NCBI RefSeq assembly: GCF_000788395.1
Contig: NZ_CP009888.1
Coordinates: 2,500,001-2,564,000, forward strand
Length of the DNA stretch: 64,000 nucleotides
DNA from: Pseudoalteromonas piratica
GTDB taxonomy: Bacteria > Pseudomonadota > Gammaproteobacteria > Enterobacterales > Alteromonadaceae
Reading direction: 5' to 3'
The translations under genes and the position numbers were made by a program. Positions 52,833-63,230 of this stretch are shown piece after piece (within the stretch, counting starts at the first letter, position 1; every line of letters starts with the position of its first letter). The notes beneath the pieces were generated by a model, which saw only the letters and a list, made by a program, of their open reading frames with translations, had not been told where the DNA came from and searched no databases.

Positions 52833-54230
52833 GTGCAAAAAAGTATTTCAATGAAATCATTCCCTTCGCTTTATTTCACAAACTTATTTTTGATTGGTGG
52901 AACGGGGTTACTCACTACCTACCTAGCCCTGTATTTAGGTCAAAAAAATGTTTCCACCTTTTGGATTGGTTTACTCACTTCATTTTATTATTTAGGTTTG
53001 TTACTTGGTTCTAAATTGGGTTACCACTTAATCAAATCGGTTGGTCATATTCGTACTTTTGTGGCAAGCACAGCAGCGGTAACCGCTTGCGTTGCGGCGC
53101 ATGCGCTAAGTGATAATATTTACCTCTGGTTGGTGCTACGTTTAATTGTTGGCCTTAGCATGATGTGTAACTACATGGTGTTAGAGAGTTGGCTCAACGA
53201 ACAAGCTGCGCCTGAGTCGCGCGGACGGGTATTTTCTATTTATATGATCATGTCTTCATTGGGCATGGTATTAGGCCAATTAGCGTTATCACAATTTCCA
53301 GAGCTTGGCTATGAGCCATTATTTTTGGTGTGTATGGCGCTGTCGCTTGGGATTATTCCTATTTCACTCACCCGAAGAATTCACCCTAAGCCCCTTAAAC
53401 CTATTCAAGTGAGTTTACTTGACTACTTTAAGAAAGTGCCTCAGTCACTTACCGCAGTGCATTTTGCAGGCATTATTAATGGTAGTTTTTATGCCCTTGC
53501 CCCCACCTTCGCAAGTCTTTCAGGCTTTAGTGCAAAAGAAATCGCAGTGTTTATGTCAATCACCATTTTTGCAGGTTTAGTCGCGCAGTGGCCAATGGGT
53601 GTTATCTCCGACAAGATTCGTCGTAGTATTCTAATTCGCACCAATGCCGTTGCCATCTGTGCAGTGAGCGTCGCGCTATTTTTACTGCCGCTTGCACAAC
53701 ATGTTGCCTATGCCCTTACGTTTGCTTTTGGCCTATTTGCCTTTACGCTTTATCCACTTTCATCCGCACTGGCGAATTCGCGCGTAGAAGACGAAGATCG
53801 CGTTGGCGTGTCCTCTGCCTTACTGATTATGTTTGGCGCAGGGGCAGCACTTGGTTCGGCAGTGAATGCCCAAATCATGGCCTATTTTGGTCACCAAGCT
53901 TTATATGGCTCGATCGCTATTCTTACTGTCATCATGTTTGTGTCACTGAGTATTATTAACTCCAAACAAAAAGCCGAGCAGCCAGAACCCAGCGATTATG
54001 TGGTGGGCACATCTGATGTCACCGCATCACCACTAGCTGCGACCATGGATCCGCGTATTGAAGAAACCACAGCGCACGAGCAATTGCTAGTGGTTGAAGA
54101 AGAACACATTAGCTCTGAAGCGTTAGATGTTGAAGAATGTGATGAGCAAGCGTTTAGTGAACACCGAAATCCAGACTCAGAACAAACGCTAGAAGCGAAT
54201 GAAGAGAAGCAAAACCAATCTTTACGCTAA
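52833..54230 (+). CDS. MFS transporter with an acidic C-terminal tail
   Basis: A 465-aa inner-membrane protein with 12 spans (about residues 10-380). LVLRLIVGLSMMCNYMVLESWLNEQAAPESRGRVF holds the family's loop motif, as in YcaD-type transporters. Residues about 385-465 form a very acidic cytoplasmic tail (Glu-rich) of unknown role. The substrate is not known. The start is GTG at 52833; an ATG at 52851 (MKSFPSLYFTN) is as likely because no clear ribosome-binding site decides it. A terminator follows at 54251-54279. Confidence 0.88.
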   Translation: MQKSISMKSFPSLYFTNLFLIGGTGLLTTYLALYLGQKNVSTFWIGLLTSFYYLGLLLGSKLGYHLIKSVGHIRTFVASTAAVTACVAAHALSDNIYLWLVLRLIVGLSMMCNYMVLESWLNEQAAPESRGRVFSIYMIMSSLGMVLGQLALSQFPELGYEPLFLVCMALSLGIIPISLTRRIHPKPLKPIQVSLLDYFKKVPQSLTAVHFAGIINGSFYALAPTFASLSGFSAKEIAVFMSITIFAGLVAQWPMGVISDKIRRSILIRTNAVAICAVSVALFLLPLAQHVAYALTFAFGLFAFTLYPLSSALANSRVEDEDRVGVSSALLIMFGAGAALGSAVNAQIMAYFGHQALYGSIAILTVIMFVSLSIINSKQKAEQPEPSDYVVGTSDVTASPLAATMDPRIEETTAHEQLLVVEEEHISSEALDVEECDEQAFSEHRNPDSEQTLEANEEKQNQSLR

Positions 54231-54250
54231 CGTTATTGGATAAAATAAAC

Positions 54251-54279
54251 AAAAAAGCCCGCATAAAGCGGGCTTTTTT
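54251..54279. terminator. bidirectional rho-independent terminator
   Basis: AAAAAAGCCCGC (54251-54262) pairs with GCGGGCTTTTTT (54268-54279) across a 5-base loop, between convergent MFS and pyrC genes. The arms are the same as those of the hairpin at 1013-1040. Confidence 0.92.
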
Positions 54280-54298
54280 ACATTTAGAATAGTGTTTG

Positions 54299-55336
54299 CT
54301 ATTTCACTTTCCACATAATTTCATCGCCTGCGCGAATTGGTACAACTACGTCATCACCTAGCGGGTATGACTCTGGTACTTGCCACGTGTCTTTTTCAAG
54401 TGTCACTGTGTCAGTATTGCGCGGTAAGCCATAGAAATCTGGGCCATTAAAGCTAGCAAACGCTTCTAACTTATCAAGTGCACCAGCTTCTTCAAATGCT
54501 TCTGCATATAGCTCAAGTGCTGCGTGCGCAGTGTAAGAACCAGCACAACCACATGACGCTTCTTTTTTATCTTTAAGGTGTGGCGCTGAATCCGTACCTA
54601 AGAAGAACTTTTTGCTGCCGCTTGTTACCGCTTTAATTAACGCTTCTTGGTGAATATTGCGCTTTAAAATTGGTAAACAGTAGTAATGTGGACGAATGCC
54701 ACCAGCTAGCATGTGGTTACGGTTATACAGTAAGTGGTGTGCCGTAATGGTTGCTGCAACATTGTCGCCTGATGCCGCTACAAACTCAGCTGCATCTTTC
54801 GTAGTAATGTGCTCAAGTACAATCTTTAGATTTGGGAAATCATCTACAATTTTGCACAGAATGTTTTCAATAAATACTTTTTCGCGGTCAAAAATATCAA
54901 TGCTTGAATCAGTTACTTCACCGTGAATAAGTAACAACATACCCACTTCAGCCATCGCTTCAAATACCGGGTACATGCCTTCAATTGAAGTTACGCCTGA
55001 ATCTGAGTTAGTTGTTGCGCCTGCTGGGTATAATTTAGCAGCCACAATTTTACCACTTGCCTTCGCTTTTTTAATTTCTTCTGGCGTGGTTTTATCTGTG
55101 AGATATAACACCATTAGCGGCTCAAAGTTGCTGTTATTGTGCGCTTGAATTCGCTCATAGTAGCTAAGGGCAGAATCAGTACAGGTTGCTGGTGGAACAA
55201 GGTTAGGCATAATAATCGCGCGACCCATGTAACGACTTACGTCACGAACGGTATCTTTTAACTGGTCGCCATCACGTAAGTGAATGTGCCAATCGTCTGG
55301 GCGAGTAATGGTTAATTTAGCAGTTGTGTCTGTCAT
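54299..55336 (-). CDS. pyrC: dihydroorotase
   Basis: A 345-aa class II dihydroorotase (third step of pyrimidine synthesis). Metal and substrate residues: DWHIHLRDG (HxH), [14 protein letters not shown] (carbamylated Lys), [12 protein letters not shown], and LGTDSAPH with the catalytic Asp. Length equals E. coli PyrC. It converts carbamoyl-aspartate to dihydroorotate. Its promoter lies in 55337-55503, shared with the divergent M9 gene. Confidence 0.96.
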   Translation of the reverse strand: MTDTTAKLTITRPDDWHIHLRDGDQLKDTVRDVSRYMGRAIIMPNLVPPATCTDSALSYYERIQAHNNSNFEPLMVLYLTDKTTPEEIKKAKASGKIVAAKLYPAGATTNSDSGVTSIEGMYPVFEAMAEVGMLLLIHGEVTDSSIDIFDREKVFIENILCKIVDDFPNLKIVLEHITTKDAAEFVAASGDNVAATITAHHLLYNRNHMLAGGIRPHYYCLPILKRNIHQEALIKAVTSGSKKFFLGTDSAPHLKDKKEASCGCAGSYTAHAALELYAEAFEEAGALDKLEAFASFNGPDFYGLPRNTDTVTLEKDTWQVPESYPLGDDVVVPIRAGDEIMWKVK

Positions 55337-55503
55337 GATCCTACCTTTTATTGACGGTGAGCGGACGAACGTCCGATTGTGGTGATCTTATTGACTTGTG
55401 ATGCCGCTGTAAAGCGCTAGCATGGAGGTTTATCGATAATAATTGTATACAATATCCCTTTTTGGTAAGTTAGCCTACACATTAACAAAAATAGAGACCA
55501 AAA

Positions 55504-57195
55504 ATGAAACTCACACGCGCTACTTCTCTGTTGTTAACAGGGTTACTTGCATCGGGTTGTGCATCAACTACCAGCGAACCAACAAACACGCTTTTACAAA
55601 ACCCTATTTCTATAAACGCCCAAGCCTATTGGCAATTAGGTTTAACCAATACTGACTTTGATGCGCTCGTAACCAACTTAAATGCTGGCGCCGACATTAA
55701 TGAAACCCTTTATGCCCTGCGCGGCTTTAGCTATTTTGGCAATACTAAAAATTTAACCGCTGAGCAATTAAATGAGCTAGATGCTGCACTCTTTGCTCGC
55801 ATGCAAAGTATTGCTAAAGACGACTATCGCACTATCGAAAACTATGCGGTTACACTTTACCGCTATTACTACTTTGATGACTTAAAAGATAAATTAGCTA
55901 AACATTTACCTTTATTACCTAATGTAACACTTAGCAATTCAAGCCCGCTTGCAGCACAATATGCTAAGTGGGAACAACTGCGCGCTATCGGTTTTTTAGC
56001 ATTTGAAGCACGCGGTGAAGACGAAATAAAACAAGCTGTACTTGCACAAACTGACTGGCAGCAAGAATTACTCGACTTACTTCAAAACGATAACAGCTGG
56101 CAGCAAGAACACGCGGCTTGGGCGCTTGGCTACCTTCATTATATTTTAGATGATGAAGCAGCTGAAAAAGCACTTGATGAAAAAGTGTTGGCAGCACTTG
56201 AGCAAAACCCAATAACAAATAAAGAGTTTATCTTTTCACAGCGTTATTTAGTTAATAGCTTCCGTGGTAAATCAGCTTGTGATGATGAATTTAAAGGCCG
56301 CTGCAGCGAAATAACACTTGATGATGCCCTGCCAATTAATCACAAGTGTTCAGATTCGCTGTTTATTCGCGCACAAACTTTAACTACCGAGCAGCTTAAT
56401 ATCAGTTGTGAGCGTTTAATTTCGCAAGAATCACATTTCCATGAGGTTTACGCCACTAACCGCCAGCCAGTACCTAACGATTTTAATGAGGCGCTCCGTG
56501 TTGTTATTTTTGATAACTACACAGGCTACAACCAACACGGCCAAATGATTTTTGATATCAGCACCGATAATGGCGGTATGTACATTGAAGGCAAACCAAG
56601 CAAACCAGGTAACCAAGCTACTTTTTATTCTTTTAAAGCATTTTGGAAAGAAGACTTTTCAGTTTGGAACTTAAACCACGAATACGTGCATTATTTAGAT
56701 GGGCGTTTTAATAAATACGATGGTTTTGGGCACTTCCCTAGTCACTTAGTATGGTGGAGCGAAGGAGGTGCTGAATTAATTGCACAAGGTAACAGCAATG
56801 ACCGCGTAAATAAATTACTGCATGAAACAGAGCAAGCGAAATGGCCGACTTTGCGTGAAGTCTTTGATACGACTTATCAGGATGGCTCGAAGCGTGTTTA
56901 TCAATGGTCTTATTTAGCACATCGTTACTTGTCTGAAAATGCTTTAGATGACTACCGTCAGTTAGCGCACTTTTTACGTACCGACTACTTTGAAGGTTAC
57001 AGTGAGTTACTTGATAGTCTGGTAGCTAAACATAGCGATAAGTTTGCAAACTATTTAGTAACCTATAAACAAGCTAACCCATACCAAGAAGCTGCTGTTA
57101 AAGCAAAACCAAACAAATTGTATCGCTATTTATATCGTGATTACTTAATGCCAGAGGCGCTTAAAATTAACGCTCAGCATAATCATATTTTATAG
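55504..57195 (+). CDS. M9 (Vibrio-collagenase-like) metallopeptidase lipoprotein
   Basis: A 563-aa exported lipoprotein with lipobox LLASGC (C19). The N-terminal part is a helical activator-like domain. The peptidase domain has H392-EYV-H396 (HEYVH) and glutamate E420 in WWSEGGAEL, as in M9 collagenases, preceded by the family segment DNGGMYIEGKPSKPGN. It lacks the C-terminal PKD or collagen-binding domains of secreted collagenases and is lipid-anchored. It probably degrades proteins at the cell surface. ATG 55504 gives a clean signal peptide. Confidence 0.88.
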   Translation: MKLTRATSLLLTGLLASGCASTTSEPTNTLLQNPISINAQAYWQLGLTNTDFDALVTNLNAGADINETLYALRGFSYFGNTKNLTAEQLNELDAALFARMQSIAKDDYRTIENYAVTLYRYYYFDDLKDKLAKHLPLLPNVTLSNSSPLAAQYAKWEQLRAIGFLAFEARGEDEIKQAVLAQTDWQQELLDLLQNDNSWQQEHAAWALGYLHYILDDEAAEKALDEKVLAALEQNPITNKEFIFSQRYLVNSFRGKSACDDEFKGRCSEITLDDALPINHKCSDSLFIRAQTLTTEQLNISCERLISQESHFHEVYATNRQPVPNDFNEALRVVIFDNYTGYNQHGQMIFDISTDNGGMYIEGKPSKPGNQATFYSFKAFWKEDFSVWNLNHEYVHYLDGRFNKYDGFGHFPSHLVWWSEGGAELIAQGNSNDRVNKLLHETEQAKWPTLREVFDTTYQDGSKRVYQWSYLAHRYLSENALDDYRQLAHFLRTDYFEGYSELLDSLVAKHSDKFANYLVTYKQANPYQEAAVKAKPNKLYRYLYRDYLMPEALKINAQHNHIL

Positions 57196-57282
57196 CCTTA
57201 AAACAAACTTTTATTGAGCAAAAGTGCTTGCTGAGTTACATTTATGTTAACTTAAAAATACAAATGGCTAGCAAGCGCTTTT

Positions 57283-59655
57283 ATGCAGTATTCATCAGGT
57301 GAAAACGTAGACGCAATGACCAACCGAGCGAATCAGCTCAGCATTATTAATGAGTTTGCTTCATCACTCATTAAAATTGTTGAACTCGATGAGCTCTATG
57401 ACTACGTTACGCATCAAGTTGTTAAACGCTTAGGTTTTGATGAATGCTCTATTTTTATTGCTGATTTAGAAACCCAAACACTCAACCAGGTGTCATCCAT
57501 TTACAAAGATGACCAAACAGAAAGCGAGCAAATAACGTTAGACATTAACGAAGGCATTTGCGGTCACGTTTTTGATACTGGTTGTGCAGAAATTATAAGT
57601 GACGTAACGCAAGACCCCCGCTATTTGCAAGTAAGTGGCAATGTGCACTCAGAAATTTGTGTGCCACTTGTCTATGACGGCCAAGTACTTGGCGTAATTG
57701 ATTGTGAGCATCCAGAAAAAGATTATTACACCAAAGATCACCTCAATATTTTAACCACTGTGGCATCTCTACTCAGTGCCAAGATTGATCAATGTAAAAC
57801 AGTAACCAATTTAACCGATACAATTAATCAGCTTAATTACGCCCAGCGATTAGAAAAAGGCATGTTGCAAATCGCCAATTTAAGCTCTGATTCACAAACT
57901 ATGGACAATTTTTATAAAGGCTTACACGATATTGTGAATACGCTGTTGCCTGCTGAAAACTTGTTTATTGGTTACTACAACAAACAGACTCGCGGTTTAG
58001 AAATTCCCTATATTATTGAACATGGTGTTGAGCGAATTACGCTTAAGCGCTTTAGCAATGCGCAAATTCAAAAGACGGCTTCTGTTTACACTATCAATTT
58101 AAAAGAAGCGCTATTACTTTCTGGCAAAGACTACCAAGCCCATATTGATAATGATGATTTTCACTTAATAGGTGCTCTACCAAATTCATGGTTAGGTGTG
58201 CCATTTGATTTAAATAACGAGCTTTCCGGCATTATCGTCGTACAAAGTTATAACCAAAGTGTATGTTATAGCGATCATGATAAAGATTTACTAACTTATA
58301 TCAGCCAACAAATACGCTTGGTACTTAACCGCGTTTTTGCAGAGCAAGCGTTACAACATAAAGTGATGCACGATGAGCTCACAGGCATCGCAAACCGTGC
58401 ACTCTTAATAGATCGCCTCACTTTAGCCATCAATTCATTAGGCCGCAACGATAACCCTAAGATCCATGCTCTGCTCTATTTAGATTTTGATCGCTTTAAA
58501 ATGATCAACGATACCTTAGGGCATCAAGTAGGCGATAAGTTCTTAGTTAAAATTTGCCAAATTATTAATGAATGTATTCGTGAAACCGATACCTTTGCCC
58601 GTTTAGGCGGTGATGAATTTGCAATTTTACTTTGTGATATTTTTGGCGCGGAAGATGTCACACCGGTCATAGAGCGTATCAAACTTGCCTTAAAAGAACC
58701 CATTTTAATTGATGAGCATTTATTGCAAGCCTCTACCAGTATCGGTGTAGCCTTTGCGAATAAAGATACTGACCAAGCGTATAAAATTTTACAGCGCGCC
58801 GATGCCGCCATGTATCAAGCTAAGTCGCTTGGCCGCGGCAAAGTGCAGTTTTTTAATGACACCATGCGACAAAAACTAAAAGGCGCAGCGCTTTTAGAGA
58901 GTGATATTCAAAATGGCATGTTAAAACAAGAATTTGCGTTGTTTTATCAACCTATTTTTGCCATCCAGTCAGGTGAAATAATTGGGTTTGAAGCACTTGT
59001 TCGCTGGCACCACCCAGAAAGAGGTTTTGTCTCACCTGCTGACTTTATCCCCCTTGCAGAAGAAACTGGGCAAATACTCGCTCTGGACTTACATATTTTA
59101 GAACTCGCTGCCAAACAATTAGGTTTGTGGCAAGAAGCGCTGCCTGAAAACTTTAAAGTAACCGTAAACGTTTCATCTAAGCACTTCTCTACCTTAGAAT
59201 TTGCTGATTTTATCCAACGCTTATACTACGAATATAACTTGCCACTCGGCAGTTTATGCATCGAAATCACTGAATCAGGCCTCATTGAAAACTTATCTCT
59301 GGCAACAGAGATAATCGAGCAGTTGAAAACATGTGGCGTTAAATTGTGTTTAGATGATTTTGGTACAGGATACTCAGCACTGGGTTATTTACACCAGCTA
59401 CCCATCCATATTTTAAAAATTGATAAAAGTTTTATCGATAATCTAAAGTGTGGTGAAAGCCATCCGTTAGTCGATGCAATTTTGACACTGGCAAGCTCGT
59501 TAGATTTTGATGTGGTAGCAGAAGGTATTGAAACTCAAGAGCAGCTTGAGGTGCTAAAACAAACAAAATGCCAATACGGGCAAGGTTTTTTAGTGGCGAA
59601 ACCAATGCCCGCAAAACAAGCCTATACTTTTTTAACCACAGGAAAACTAAGCTAG
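57283..59655 (+). CDS. GAF-GGDEF-EAL cyclic-di-GMP enzyme
   Basis: A 790-aa cytoplasmic protein with no membrane span. A GAF domain (about 15-165) is followed by a second GAF-like segment (about 180-350), a GGDEF domain with an intact GGDEF motif (442-446) and an EAL domain with EALVRW (570-575) and DDFGTGYSALGYL. Both active sites look complete, so it may make and break c-di-GMP, with GAF domains sensing a small ligand. Such proteins control biofilm versus motility. It ends in an inverted hairpin at 59637-59665. Confidence 0.93.
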   Translation: MQYSSGENVDAMTNRANQLSIINEFASSLIKIVELDELYDYVTHQVVKRLGFDECSIFIADLETQTLNQVSSIYKDDQTESEQITLDINEGICGHVFDTGCAEIISDVTQDPRYLQVSGNVHSEICVPLVYDGQVLGVIDCEHPEKDYYTKDHLNILTTVASLLSAKIDQCKTVTNLTDTINQLNYAQRLEKGMLQIANLSSDSQTMDNFYKGLHDIVNTLLPAENLFIGYYNKQTRGLEIPYIIEHGVERITLKRFSNAQIQKTASVYTINLKEALLLSGKDYQAHIDNDDFHLIGALPNSWLGVPFDLNNELSGIIVVQSYNQSVCYSDHDKDLLTYISQQIRLVLNRVFAEQALQHKVMHDELTGIANRALLIDRLTLAINSLGRNDNPKIHALLYLDFDRFKMINDTLGHQVGDKFLVKICQIINECIRETDTFARLGGDEFAILLCDIFGAEDVTPVIERIKLALKEPILIDEHLLQASTSIGVAFANKDTDQAYKILQRADAAMYQAKSLGRGKVQFFNDTMRQKLKGAALLESDIQNGMLKQEFALFYQPIFAIQSGEIIGFEALVRWHHPERGFVSPADFIPLAEETGQILALDLHILELAAKQLGLWQEALPENFKVTVNVSSKHFSTLEFADFIQRLYYEYNLPLGSLCIEITESGLIENLSLATEIIEQLKTCGVKLCLDDFGTGYSALGYLHQLPIHILKIDKSFIDNLKCGESHPLVDAILTLASSLDFDVVAEGIETQEQLEVLKQTKCQYGQGFLVAKPMPAKQAYTFLTTGKLS

Positions 59656-59665
59656 TTTTCCTGTG
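59637..59665. terminator. terminator-like hairpin at the end of the GGDEF-EAL gene
   Basis: CACAGGAAAACTA (59637-59649) pairs with TAGTTTTCCTGTG (59653-59665) around a 3-base loop and includes the stop codon. No T run follows, so termination by it is uncertain. Confidence 0.5.
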
Positions 59666-60263
59666 ACACGCATTAAAGGGAGTAATTGCGCTTGCCCGCT
59701 ATCGATAGACTAATTGAAGTCAATGCAATAGCTATTATCTCGTTTAAATTCTCTATACACAACTGAAGCTTACTGAGTGCAATGCAATGCTGTTTTCATA
59801 TGTTAAGGCTATTCGTTGGCTTTTAAATAGCTAGTTACTCCTTTAGTGACTTTTAACTTTATTTCACCCCCATAAAATGCCAATTTTCTAACAAAGCTCT
59901 GCATTAATTCACTTCCAATCTCAATACATAAAGCCACTCAAAACTGAGCGGTTATTTTAATCTCTCGCTATTCGTTTTTGAGATTAATAGATGGACAACC
60001 TCTTTATTAAAATTTCTTTCAATTAAATCGCCCAGCCATAGACTTAACTTGAATAAAATTAATATTAAACCATCACTGAAACTAGACGCATATTTCTTAA
60101 AATAAAATGACAACGCTATCATAACTATTAAAAATATATAAAATAGCATTTTATTATCATTGTGACGTTAATTTGAGCCGTTCAGCATTGAAACATGAAA
60201 AATAAACAGCTAGTATCGGAGCTCTCTCATGATCGTTCAAGTTTAATATGAGTATTCTTAAAG
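59666..60263. other. 598-bp AT-rich intergenic region ahead of metR
   Basis: No conserved gene can be supported. A small membrane-like frame lies on the minus strand (59952-60149). The last 100 bp hold the metR promoter; ATGAAA and TTCA repeats occur but I cannot define a MetR site. Confidence 0.5.
59952..60149 (-). CDS. possible 65-aa single-span membrane protein
   Basis: A frame beginning MLFYIFLIVMIALSFYFKK, with one hydrophobic span (about residues 2-17) then a charged, partly hydrophobic tail. Ribosome-binding site is weak and the region is very AT-rich, so it may be chance. Function unknown. Confidence 0.25.
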   Translation of the reverse strand: MLFYIFLIVMIALSFYFKKYASSFSDGLILILFKLSLWLGDLIERNFNKEVVHLLISKTNSERLK

Positions 60264-61148
60264 ATGATAGATGTAAAACACCTTAAAACCATCGCAACAC
60301 TAAAAGAAACCGGTTCATTAGTTAATACAGCCCGTGAATTATTTCTGACGCAATCCGCTTTATCACACCAAATCAAAGACTTAGAGAATAAACTTGATTG
60401 TCAGTTATTTGAGCGTAAAACCCACCCCGTACGTTTTACACCTCAAGGCATGTTACTATTAGAACTTGCTCATGATGTCTTGCCTAAGGTCGAAGCGACT
60501 AAATGTCGTTTGAAGGAAAGTTTAAATCAGCCTATTTCGCAGTTACGATTAAGTGTTGAGTGTCATGCGTGTTTTCATTGGTTATTACCAACTATCAAAG
60601 AATTCAACAATTTTTGGCCAGATATTAAAGTCGATTATGAGCGTGGCTTTAGCTACGACGCGATTCCTGAGCTATTAAATGATGAGTTGGATTTAGTGTT
60701 AACATCAGATATTCGCGAAACAGAACGTCTTGAATATGCTCATTTATTTGATTTTAAATTAAAGCTGATTGTGAGCCCGGATCATCCGCTTGCAAAAAAA
60801 GCATATGTAACAGCGCTCGACTTAAAAGACGAGACGATAATCTCATACCCTATCCCGCGTGAGCGCCAAGACATATTTAAACACTTTATCCAAAACGCCC
60901 GTTTTGACGGTACTTTAAAGACTGTTGATCAAGGTTTGTTGATTTTCCAACTAGTTAGTGCAGGCATGGGCGTTGCTGCATTGCCAGATTGGCTAGTAAC
61001 ACCTTATGAAAGCCAAGGATTGATTAAATCAATTCCATTAGGCGCACTTGGTTTATCAAGACCTATGTACTTAGCCATGAAGAAAACCATGAGCGAGAAT
61101 CCAGTTTATCGTCATTTCTTAAATACCTGTAAACAAAAAAAGGGTTAG
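60264..61148 (+). CDS. metR: LysR-type regulator MetR
   Basis: A 294-aa LTTR. MIDVKHLKTIATLKETGSLV, QSALSHQIKDLE and RFTPQG match MetR's HTH region. The effector-binding domain resembles E. coli MetR along its length (SVECHACFHWLLP, DLVLTSDI, LFDFKLKLIVSPDHPLAK, GMGVAALPDW). MetR senses homocysteine and activates metE and other methionine genes. No metE lies beside it here, so its targets lie elsewhere. Terminator follows at 61138-61166. Confidence 0.92.
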   Translation: MIDVKHLKTIATLKETGSLVNTARELFLTQSALSHQIKDLENKLDCQLFERKTHPVRFTPQGMLLLELAHDVLPKVEATKCRLKESLNQPISQLRLSVECHACFHWLLPTIKEFNNFWPDIKVDYERGFSYDAIPELLNDELDLVLTSDIRETERLEYAHLFDFKLKLIVSPDHPLAKKAYVTALDLKDETIISYPIPRERQDIFKHFIQNARFDGTLKTVDQGLLIFQLVSAGMGVAALPDWLVTPYESQGLIKSIPLGALGLSRPMYLAMKKTMSENPVYRHFLNTCKQKKG

Positions 61149-61166
61149 CCACGTGCTAACCCTTTT
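61138..61166. terminator. terminator between metR and the AI-2E permease gene
   Basis: AAAAGGGTTAGC (61138-61149) pairs with GCTAACCCTTTT (61155-61166) over a 5-base loop. It overlaps the end of metR and can serve both convergent genes. Confidence 0.88.
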
Positions 61167-61183
61167 CTTTTTTATACCGTTAT

Positions 61184-62233
61184 TTATTGTTCAATTTCTT
61201 CATTGACCTGCTCTTCACCTCCTAACAGTACCGCAAGCCATTTACCTTCTTCGCTATTTTCTAAGGCTATTTTCACAACCATGGTTAATGGCACAGACAA
61301 TAACATGCCAACCGTACCTAGCAACCAACCCCAAAACAATAACGACAAGAACACCACAAGGGGCGACAAACCTAAGCCTTTGCCCATAAAACGCGGTTCT
61401 ATCATATTGCCCATAACAGTATTAATTGCCATATATCCTGCAGCAATAACGCCTGCAACACCTACCCCTTGAAGTACAACAGCAAGTAATACCGCGGGAA
61501 TTGCAGCGATGATTGATCCTATATTCGGAATATAATTTAAGAAGAACGCAAGCACTCCCCAAAGTATAAAGTAATCAATATTAAATGCCCAAAGCATCAA
61601 GGTTACTAGCAAGCCAGTCGCCAGGCTGACTAAGGTTTTTATTGCGAGATAGGAATTAACCGAGTCTAAAAATAAATCGATTTGTTTTTGCTTCATCTCT
61701 GGATCGTCTAACGCTAAGTGTACTTTTTTGCCAATATATGGGGCTTCAAGTAACATAAAAACCACCGTTAGAATAATCAGAAATAAATCTGCCATGATAC
61801 CGCCTACACCTGCAAGGGTATTGGCCGCTACATCAATTAGTTTACCGGGATCTAAGAACGACATAATGCGTTCTTTGTCAATCAATATATTGTATTTTGC
61901 TAAGGTAGATAATAAACCGGAAAACTCATTTTGCAGTTGTGCTTTGTAAACCGGCACATTTTGCGAAAAGCCATTTACTGACTGACCTACAAGCCCTGCC
62001 AAACTTACTACAACCAATAGTATTAGTAGGATAACAATGGTGATTGCTAACCCTTTCGGTACGCGATAGCGCCCTAATAATTCAATCAGTGGGCTACAAA
62101 TTATGGCGATAAAAACAGACAGAAGAAAAGGTACGACGATTGCGCTTGCTAACTTTAACCCTGCAAGTACGACAATCAGCGCTGCAAACACTAACAAGCT
62201 TTTACTGGCGCCGGTTAAATTTTGCTGAACCAT
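61184..62233 (-). CDS. AI-2E family transporter (PerM/YhhT/TqsA type)
   Basis: A 349-aa inner-membrane protein with about 8 spans. AINTVMGNMIEPRFMGKGLGLSPLVVFLSLLFWGWLLG is the family hallmark. Members export AI-2 or act as sodium/proton antiporters; which applies here cannot be told. C-terminus is acidic (GGEEQVNEEIEQ). Confidence 0.88.
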   Translation of the reverse strand: MVQQNLTGASKSLLVFAALIVVLAGLKLASAIVVPFLLSVFIAIICSPLIELLGRYRVPKGLAITIVILLILLVVVSLAGLVGQSVNGFSQNVPVYKAQLQNEFSGLLSTLAKYNILIDKERIMSFLDPGKLIDVAANTLAGVGGIMADLFLIILTVVFMLLEAPYIGKKVHLALDDPEMKQKQIDLFLDSVNSYLAIKTLVSLATGLLVTLMLWAFNIDYFILWGVLAFFLNYIPNIGSIIAAIPAVLLAVVLQGVGVAGVIAAGYMAINTVMGNMIEPRFMGKGLGLSPLVVFLSLLFWGWLLGTVGMLLSVPLTMVVKIALENSEEGKWLAVLLGGEEQVNEEIEQ

Positions 62234-62322
62234 GGCTATCCTTAGTTCGTATTATGACATTGTTCTAATTAAGGCTATGCTACAGTATAAGCGTGGCAAA
62301 TAGGAAGCTATTTGATTTATCT

Positions 62323-63219
62323 ATGAATATTTTAATAACTGGGGCCACAGGCCTGATTGGTTCACACCTGTGTAAGCACCTTGCAAACCATCACAAATTG
62401 GTGGTACTAACGCGTCGTAAAGAAAAAGCCTTTACTACTTTAGGCCATCATATTGATGCCCATGAATCACTTGATGATATTGATTTTAATAATATCGACT
62501 GCGTGATTAATCTCGCAGGTGAGCCAATTGCAGACAAACGCTGGACAGCCTCTCAAAAAAACAAAATAGAAGCGAGTCGCTGGCACATTACAGAACAAAT
62601 TGCTGAAAAAATTAATGCTGCAACCACACCTCCGCACACTTTTATTTCTGGCAGTGCGATTGGTTTTTATGGCAGACAAAACGAGCCCGTTACCGAACAC
62701 GATAATCAGCCATTTGATGAATATAGCCACCAGTTATGTAAAAAATGGGAGCAACTAGCTTTAAACACTGCTTCGGACAAAACCCGTGTTTGTATTCTAA
62801 GAACTGGTATTGTACTTGCGAAAAAAGGGGGAGCACTGGGTAAAATGGTACCGCCCTTTCAATTTTATCTTGGTGGCCCAATTGCAGACGGCAAGCAATA
62901 TATGTCGTGGATCCATATTAACGACATGGTGAACATTATTTTGTTTTTAATCGAAAACCAATCAATGCAAGGGGTGTTTAATGCGACAGCACCAAATCCT
63001 GTAACAAATAATGAATTTAGCAAAAGCCTAGGTAATGCGCTCAATCGACCGAGTTTATTGAGAATGCCTGAATTTGTATTACGCTTGCTATTTGGCGAAA
63101 TGGCTGATTTGCTGGTATTTGGCCAAGCGGTCTTACCTAAGGCAATGAATGACGCAGGTTTTAAATTTCAATATCCTGAACTAAAACCCGCATTAGAAAA
63201 TGTATTAAGTGGGCGATAA
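62323..63219 (+). CDS. TIGR01777-family NAD-dependent epimerase (YfcH-like)
   Basis: A 298-aa short-chain dehydrogenase/epimerase. NAD motif ITGATGLIGSHL at the start, NLAGEPIADKRW, SAIGFYG (active-site Tyr region) and GPIADGKQYMSWIHINDM are the TIGR01777 (E. coli YfcH, plant SulA homologue) signatures. Start ATG 62323 (MNILITG) is chosen because it places the NAD loop at the N-terminus; the longer frame from 62293 adds 10 unlike residues. The stop codon lies inside the terminator hairpin. Confidence 0.9.
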   Translation: MNILITGATGLIGSHLCKHLANHHKLVVLTRRKEKAFTTLGHHIDAHESLDDIDFNNIDCVINLAGEPIADKRWTASQKNKIEASRWHITEQIAEKINAATTPPHTFISGSAIGFYGRQNEPVTEHDNQPFDEYSHQLCKKWEQLALNTASDKTRVCILRTGIVLAKKGGALGKMVPPFQFYLGGPIADGKQYMSWIHINDMVNIILFLIENQSMQGVFNATAPNPVTNNEFSKSLGNALNRPSLLRMPEFVLRLLFGEMADLLVFGQAVLPKAMNDAGFKFQYPELKPALENVLSGR

Positions 63220-63230
63220 CGCCCACTTTT
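63208..63230. terminator. terminator between the epimerase and FtsX-type genes
   Basis: GTGGGCG (63210-63216) pairs with CGCCCAC (63220-63226), followed by TTTTTT. It includes the epimerase stop. Confidence 0.85.

Noticed and set aside
55443..55655. 70-residue frame overlapping the start of the M9 gene
   Set aside because: It runs out of frame through the signal-peptide codons of the M9 gene.
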